Assembly (NCBI GenBank): GCA_003222395.1
Contig: QHWB01000039.1
Location: 1-64,000, forward strand
Origin: Acidobacteriota bacterium
Lineage (GTDB): Bacteria > Acidobacteriota > Vicinamibacteria > Vicinamibacterales > CAVVIG01
Reading direction: 5' to 3'
DNA: 64,000 nt
Shown: positions 59,716 through 64,000 of the stretch, piece by piece
Numbering within the stretch: the first letter of the stretch is position 1
Layout: every line of letters begins with the position of its first letter
Translations under genes and position numbers: made by a program
Notes under the pieces: generated by a model
Seen by the model: the letters and a program-made list of their open reading frames with translations, nothing else
Database searches by the model: none
Told to the model about the DNA's origin: nothing

Positions 59716-61420
59716 ATCTCTCCAGCGCCGCCTTCTGAATCCAGATCCGTCCCGACGATCCGAGCTTCGCATTCGTCGTGTCGACGACGAACAGGATGCT
59801 GCGGATGTCGGCGAGCGCAGGCTTGAACGTGTGCGTCGCGCCGACGGGCATCAAGTCGTCGAAGTACACCGTCTTCTCCTGATCGACCCGATCGAGGAAC
59901 ACCGAGCGCTGCCACCGCTCCCCCGCCGCTTCCCCGTTGCCGCCGCGCAGCTGGACCGAGACGCGCATCGGACGCTCCGCGCGTCCCACCAGGGTGAGCC
60001 GATTGTTCGGCTCCAGTCCCTGCGGCGTATCGAACACCAGGGCGGCGACCTGACCGGCCGGCGACCCGCCGGACAACCCGTATCGGAACCGAATCTCGTG
60101 TCCCCCGACGATCGGGGCGAGGTCGATCGCCGACAACGAGGTCGCGTCGTGTTCCGCGCGCCAGTTGGCAATCGAGGATCCATCGAAGATTGTCCGGCTG
60201 ACGGTTGAGGCGGGACGCGCCGCCTCGCGCACGAGCGGCTCAGGGCCGCGCACGTAAATCGGATTGCTGCGGAGCCACGTAATCGGATGCGGCCGCCCCG
60301 TGGAGACGATTTCCACCCAGTACACCGCAGGCTTGTCGGGCGCATGGACCGTCAGATCCTGCGGATCGCGGACGGTCGTCAGCGCGTGCATGCCGTCGTG
60401 GACGATGGTGGTGAATTCGGGCGATGCGTTGCTGCGGACGCGAAGCGTCACCGGTCCGCCCACCGCGAGCTCGTCGCCCTCGTGCACGGTGCCGCGTTCA
60501 TTGCTCGCCATGAACTCGAACGCCGGCGGCGAGGCCACGCCGTCGACCGCCGTATAAAGATGTCCGCCGCGAATCGCGCGCATGAGGATGCCGGCGTCGG
60601 CCGCGGCGTTGCCGCTGAACTCGCGCTCGAGCGTGGCGTGCACCGACATCATGCGGAACGACGCCTCATAGCCCGGTAACGGTATGCCTGCTCTCGCGTC
60701 GCCCGGATCACTGCGCCACTGCAGGTTGGCATGCGCATCAACGCCTCCGATAGCGACGACGCGCCGCCGTGCGGTCAGCGCCTGCCACGAATACAGCGCG
60801 CCACTCGGCTGCACGAGGCTGGCGATCGTTTCGCTCGGACGGAACGGATAATCGATCAGAGCGGTCAGCAGGCGCCGCTTCGCGGCCAGGCCCCGCTCCT
60901 GCGCGAGGAGACGCCAGCTTGTGTCGGGGTTGAGCAGCTCGATGCCGTCGAACGGCGCGGTCCATTCGCGCCAGCGCAGCTCGATCTTCGGCGAATCGGG
61001 ATGCGCCGCGATGCCGAACCCGCCCAGGCGCCGCACGTCTTCGACGACGTCGCGCGGCTCGCCCGCCAGCGGATACGGCGCAGCCGGCATGTCGAGCGCG
61101 ATGTAATGGCCTCCGGTCGTGCTGATTTCGACGCCATCCAGACAGAGCACGCCCGACCGGTAGGCCGGAGCGTCGGGCGCGCGCGTGCCGTCGCCATGAT
61201 CCGTAAAGACGACGAATTTCAGTCCGGCGCGCGCGGCCGCGGCGGCGATGTCGTCGGGGCTGCGCGATCCATCGGATCGGCTCGTATGAACGTGCAGGAT
61301 GCCGGGGAGAGAGCCGTCGCCAATCGGCTTCAGCGTGAGGCGGCGCGGCGGGATCGTGAGGACGACAAAGACGGTGACGGCAGCCGCGAAGACCGCCGTC
61401 ACGAGCAGCAGCTTCTTCAA
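59714..61420 (-). CDS. CehA/McbA-type PHP-domain metallohydrolase, membrane-anchored
   Basis: 568 residues. An N-terminal hydrophobic segment ([20 protein letters not shown]) anchors or exports it. The PHP domain follows: [20 protein letters not shown] (first metal motif), [16 protein letters not shown] and [17 protein letters not shown]. The C-terminal third is beta-rich (about 400-568). The CehA/McbA group includes phosphoesterases and carbaryl hydrolase, but the substrate here is unknown. It overlaps metK by 4 nt, and its stop abuts the family-B repeat at 59633. Confidence 0.82.
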   Translation of the reverse strand: MKKLLLVTAVFAAAVTVFVVLTIPPRRLTLKPIGDGSLPGILHVHTSRSDGSRSPDDIAAAAARAGLKFVVFTDHGDGTRAPDAPAYRSGVLCLDGVEISTTGGHYIALDMPAAPYPLAGEPRDVVEDVRRLGGFGIAAHPDSPKIELRWREWTAPFDGIELLNPDTSWRLLAQERGLAAKRRLLTALIDYPFRPSETIASLVQPSGALYSWQALTARRRVVAIGGVDAHANLQWRSDPGDARAGIPLPGYEASFRMMSVHATLEREFSGNAAADAGILMRAIRGGHLYTAVDGVASPPAFEFMASNERGTVHEGDELAVGGPVTLRVRSNASPEFTTIVHDGMHALTTVRDPQDLTVHAPDKPAVYWVEIVSTGRPHPITWLRSNPIYVRGPEPLVREAARPASTVSRTIFDGSSIANWRAEHDATSLSAIDLAPIVGGHEIRFRYGLSGGSPAGQVAALVFDTPQGLEPNNRLTLVGRAERPMRVSVQLRGGNGEAAGERWQRSVFLDRVDQEKTVYFDDLMPVGATHTFKPALADIRSILFVVDTTNAKLGSSGRIWIQKAALER

Positions 61421-62568
61421 AGACCCGCGGCGGCGCGCAGCGCCGAGGCCTTGTCAGTGCGCTCCCAGGTGAACTCGGGTTCGCTGCGGCCGAAGTGTCC
61501 GAACGCCGCCGTCTTCTTGTAAATCGGACGGCGCAGGTCGAGCTCTTCCATGATGCCGCGCGGCGTGAGCTTGAAGTGATCGCGAACGATCTGCGTGATC
61601 TTCTCTTCCGGAATCTGGCCGGTGCCTTCGGTATGCACTGCCACCGACACCGGATCCGCCACGCCGATCGCATACGCGACCTGGACGAGCGCCCGATCGG
61701 CGATGCCGGCCGCGACGACGTTCTTCGCGACGTAGCGCGCCATGTAGCAGGCTGAACGATCGACTTTCGTCGGATCCTTGCCCGAGAACGCGCCGCCGCC
61801 ATGCGGCGCGGCGCCGCCGTAGGTGTCGACGATGATCTTGCGCCCCGTGACGCCGGCGTCGCCGTGCGGACCACCGACGACGAATCGGCCCGTCGGGTTG
61901 ACGTATATCTTGGTGTTCTTGTCGATCAGTTCCTGCGGGATGACGCGGCTGATGATCTTCTCGACGATGTCTTCACGCATCGTGTCGTTCGTGACGAGGG
62001 GGCTGTGCTGGCTGGACACGACCACGGCGTCGACGCGGACGGGGCGCGCACCATCGTACTCGACCGTCACCTGCGACTTGCCGTCCGGACGGAGGTACTC
62101 GAGGACGCCGTCACGCCGCGCGCACGAGAGCCCTTTGGCGAGCTTGTGCGCGAGCATGATCGGCATCGGCATCAGCTCGTCGGTCTCGGTGCACGCGAAG
62201 CCGAACATCAATCCCTGATCGCCGGCGCCGCCGGTGTCGACGCCCATCGCGATGTCTGGCGACTGGCTGTGGACGGAGGAGAGAACGGCGCACGTTTCGG
62301 CGTCGAACCCGAACTTGCCGCGGTTGTAGCCGATCTCGTTGATCGTCCCGCGAACCACTTCCTGAAAATCGACGTATGCGCTCGTCGTGATCTCGCCCGC
62401 GACAACGGCCAGGCCGGTGGTGACGAGCGTCTCGCACGCGACGCGGCTCACCGGATCCTGTGCGAGGATCGCGTCGAGGATCGAATCTGAAATCTGATCG
62501 GCGATCTTGTCCGGATGTCCTTCGGTGACCGATTCGGACGTGAACAAGTGCCGTCCCTTACGGCTCAT
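61417..62568 (-). CDS. metK: S-adenosylmethionine synthase
   Basis: 383 residues, full length. MetK makes SAM from methionine and ATP. Motifs present: [36 protein letters not shown], and the P-loop-like [20 protein letters not shown]. The start ATG has GGAGGG upstream. There is no SAM riboswitch in the 55-bp gap before it. It precedes the PHP gene with an ATGA overlap. Confidence 0.97.
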   Translation of the reverse strand: MSRKGRHLFTSESVTEGHPDKIADQISDSILDAILAQDPVSRVACETLVTTGLAVVAGEITTSAYVDFQEVVRGTINEIGYNRGKFGFDAETCAVLSSVHSQSPDIAMGVDTGGAGDQGLMFGFACTETDELMPMPIMLAHKLAKGLSCARRDGVLEYLRPDGKSQVTVEYDGARPVRVDAVVVSSQHSPLVTNDTMREDIVEKIISRVIPQELIDKNTKIYVNPTGRFVVGGPHGDAGVTGRKIIVDTYGGAAPHGGGAFSGKDPTKVDRSACYMARYVAKNVVAAGIADRALVQVAYAIGVADPVSVAVHTEGTGQIPEEKITQIVRDHFKLTPRGIMEELDLRRPIYKKTAAFGHFGRSEPEFTWERTDKASALRAAAGL

Positions 62569-62623
62569 GCAGTTCCCTCCCCGCTCTTTGTCTGGATGCC
62601 AGAAACGGTTAAGTCTAACAGAG

Positions 62624-63496
62624 TCACGGTCGCGGGTGGAAGCGATCGTAGACCGTTCGCAGGCGCGCCTCGAGCACGTGCGTGTAGATCTGCGTCGTCG
62701 AGAGGTCGGCGTGTCCGAGCATCAGTTGAATCGCGCGCAGGTCTGCGCCGCGCTCGAGCAGATGCGTCGCGAACGAATGGCGGACGACGTGCGGGCTCAG
62801 CGTCCGCGGCAGGTTGGCTTTCCGTCCGTACTGTTTGAGCAGCTTCCAGAAGCCGACACGGCTCATCGGTCGGCCGCGCGTGTTGACGAAGAACGCGTCA
62901 CACGCTCTGCGAACGAGCTTCGGCCGCGCCTCGCGCCGATAGCGGGCGATCCAGTCGGCGGCCTGTTCTCCGATTGGAATCAGCCGCTCTTTGTTACCTT
63001 TGCCGATGCACGTCAGGTACTGCTCCGCGAGATGGAGATCGGCGCCGCGCACGTTCACCAGTTCCGACACGCGCATGCCGGTCGCATACAGCAGCTCGAT
63101 CATCGCCCGGTCGCGGAGCCCCTTCGGCGTCGTCACGTCAGGCTGCGCGATGAGCACGTCGACGTCTTCGATTGAGAGAAACTTCGGCAGCGCGGGCCAC
63201 GCGCGCGGCGGACGCAGGTCGTCGGCCGGACTCGATTGAAGGCGCTGGTCGAGGACGAGAAACCGGTAGAACCCGCGCACCGCCGCGATCAGACGCGCCA
63301 CCGACCGCGGCGACAGGCCACGCCTCAGCTGCTGGCGGACGAATTCCTCGAGCGAGCGGCGATCGAGCGCTTCCACCCGCCGTCCCGCCCCGGCGCCGAA
63401 GGCGCGGAGCGCGGACAGGTCGCGTGCGTAGCTCTCGAGCGTGTGTTCGGCCAGCCGCCGCTCGACGCGGAGATGATCCAGATACGTTTCGATCAC
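62624..63496 (-). CDS. xerD: Site-specific tyrosine recombinase XerD
   Basis: 290 residues from GTG 63496. XerC/XerD resolve chromosome dimers at dif. The N-terminal core-binding domain starts [20 protein letters not shown]. The catalytic set is complete: Arg in [10 protein letters not shown], Lys in [12 protein letters not shown], His-x-x-Arg in [15 protein letters not shown], His in [15 protein letters not shown] and the Tyr in IYTHV. The frame stays open further upstream, but TATCAT ends 8 nt before GTG 63496, so I take that start. XerC is an alternative name; the start fits XerD slightly better. Confidence 0.93.
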   Translation of the reverse strand: MIETYLDHLRVERRLAEHTLESYARDLSALRAFGAGAGRRVEALDRRSLEEFVRQQLRRGLSPRSVARLIAAVRGFYRFLVLDQRLQSSPADDLRPPRAWPALPKFLSIEDVDVLIAQPDVTTPKGLRDRAMIELLYATGMRVSELVNVRGADLHLAEQYLTCIGKGNKERLIPIGEQAADWIARYRREARPKLVRRACDAFFVNTRGRPMSRVGFWKLLKQYGRKANLPRTLSPHVVRHSFATHLLERGADLRAIQLMLGHADLSTTQIYTHVLEARLRTVYDRFHPRP

Positions 63497-63503
63497 GCGT
63501 CGA

Positions 63504-63510
63504 TATGATA
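63504..63510. promoter_or_regulatory. Overlapping -10 elements of xerD and murQ
   Basis: TATCAT (minus, 63510-63505) ends 8 nt before the xerD GTG, and TATGAT (plus, 63504-63509) faces murQ. As at 26082, one AT core could serve both strands. Confidence 0.4.
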
Positions 63511-63598
63511 GTATTTGCGGTTCGTTTCCGCGCTCGCTCGAAGCCGCAGCGGACCGCTTCGGCCTTGGGCGGAGGCGGTTTGAGGGGCCGATCCAGAA

Positions 63599-64000
63599 AT
63601 GCCTGTCCGTTCGAAGTGGCAATCGCTTCCCACCGAGCAAATCAACCCGGCGACACTCGCCATCGACAAGCTGGCTCCCGCCGACATCGTCGAAGGGATG
63701 CTGAACGAAGACCGCAAGATGCTCGACGCCGTGCGGCGCGAGAAGGAGCGGATTTCCGTCGGCGTCGAGATCATCACGCAGGCGCTCCGCAAGAACGGCC
63801 GCGTCATCTTCGTCGGCGCCGGGACGAGCGGCCGGCTTGGCGTGCTCGAATCGGCCGAGATGCCGCCGACGTTCGGCACGAGTCCCGACCTCGTCCAGGC
63901 CATCATGGCGGGGGGCAGGGGTGCCATCCTCCGCGCGCGTGAAGGCGTGGAAGACAACTACGAAGAGGGCGCGCGGTCGATCAACCGGCTTCGGCCGACG
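63599..64000 (+). CDS. murQ: N-acetylmuramic acid 6-phosphate etherase, N-terminal part
   Basis: 134 codons are visible from ATG 63599 to the window end. MurQ cleaves the lactyl ether of MurNAc-6-phosphate in cell-wall recycling. The sugar-isomerase (SIS) domain block VIFVGAGTSGRLGVLESAEM and PPTFGTSPDLVQAIMAGG are diagnostic. The start LPTEQINPATLAIDKL matches the family start. Divergent from xerD. Confidence 0.95.
   Translation, partial: MPVRSKWQSLPTEQINPATLAIDKLAPADIVEGMLNEDRKMLDAVRREKERISVGVEIITQALRKNGRVIFVGAGTSGRLGVLESAEMPPTFGTSPDLVQAIMAGGRGAILRAREGVEDNYEEGARSINRLRPT

Noticed and set aside
62569-62623. SAM riboswitch before metK
   Set aside because: The gap is only 55 bp and shows a ribosome site but none of the helices or conserved cores of SAM riboswitches.

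Overview
This is a high-GC bacterial chromosome segment. The cell is diderm: the window carries LPS transport genes (a fused LptC/LptA-type protein, LptB, a fused LptF-LptG permease), a full Tol-Pal operon, lipoproteins and an outer-membrane barrel protein. It combines sigma-54, RapZ and the Tol system (Proteobacteria-like) with HPr kinase and a Ser-46 HPr. Gene content and style suggest an uncultured-type Acidobacteriota (Vicinamibacteria-like). That placement is inference from content, not a database match.

Layout. 1-1,190 is the edge of an integrated element: the start of an unidentified Asp/Arg-rich gene, a DUF433/DUF5615 toxin-antitoxin pair, a 45-nt 3' half of a tRNA-Arg(CCT) gene (an attachment-site scar) and a truncated tyrosine integrase. 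1,266-6,232 holds accessory genes: methyltransferase, metallo-beta-lactamase-fold protein, small membrane proteins, NTF2-like protein, lipoprotein, Tat-exported epoxide-hydrolase-like enzyme. 6,296-9,000 has a TPR protein and an agmatinase/deoxyhypusine-synthase-like polyamine pair. 9,087-14,782 has a peptidase-propeller-barrel protein and mutS. 14,899-17,938 has tsaB, rimI, a DUF465 protein, psd and pssA. 17,978-26,076 has two PQQ-propeller proteins, a 1,300-residue NtrY-like kinase and a membrane protein. 26,110-33,943 is guaA-dnaE-accA-recJ. 34,044-43,767 is lptC/A-lptB-rpoN-hpf-hprK-rapZ-EIIA(Man)-ptsH-ptsI-cupin, a regulatory PTS cluster without a sugar permease. 43,879-49,538 (minus) is tolQ-tolR-tolA-tolB-pal-cpoB followed by ssb. 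49,656-54,862 is recN, miaB, a bifunctional nuclease, parA and parB. 55,017-64,000 has a GH57 enzyme, lptF-lptG, a PHP hydrolase, metK, xerD and the start of murQ.

Non-coding architecture is the most unusual part. (i) Five intergenic tracts are built from 7-nt units whose sequence differs at each locus. Three have oppositely oriented left and right arms, and two end exactly 2 nt before a start codon. (ii) Palindromic modules of at least two families lie between genes and also in frame inside mutS, dnaE, rapZ, a PQQ protein and the barrel protein. (iii) About ten genes have a -10-like hexamer 6-9 nt upstream of the start codon and mostly no Shine-Dalgarno, which suggests leaderless or near-leaderless mRNAs. 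The single-strand binding protein also carries an inserted four-cysteine zinc-ribbon-like segment.
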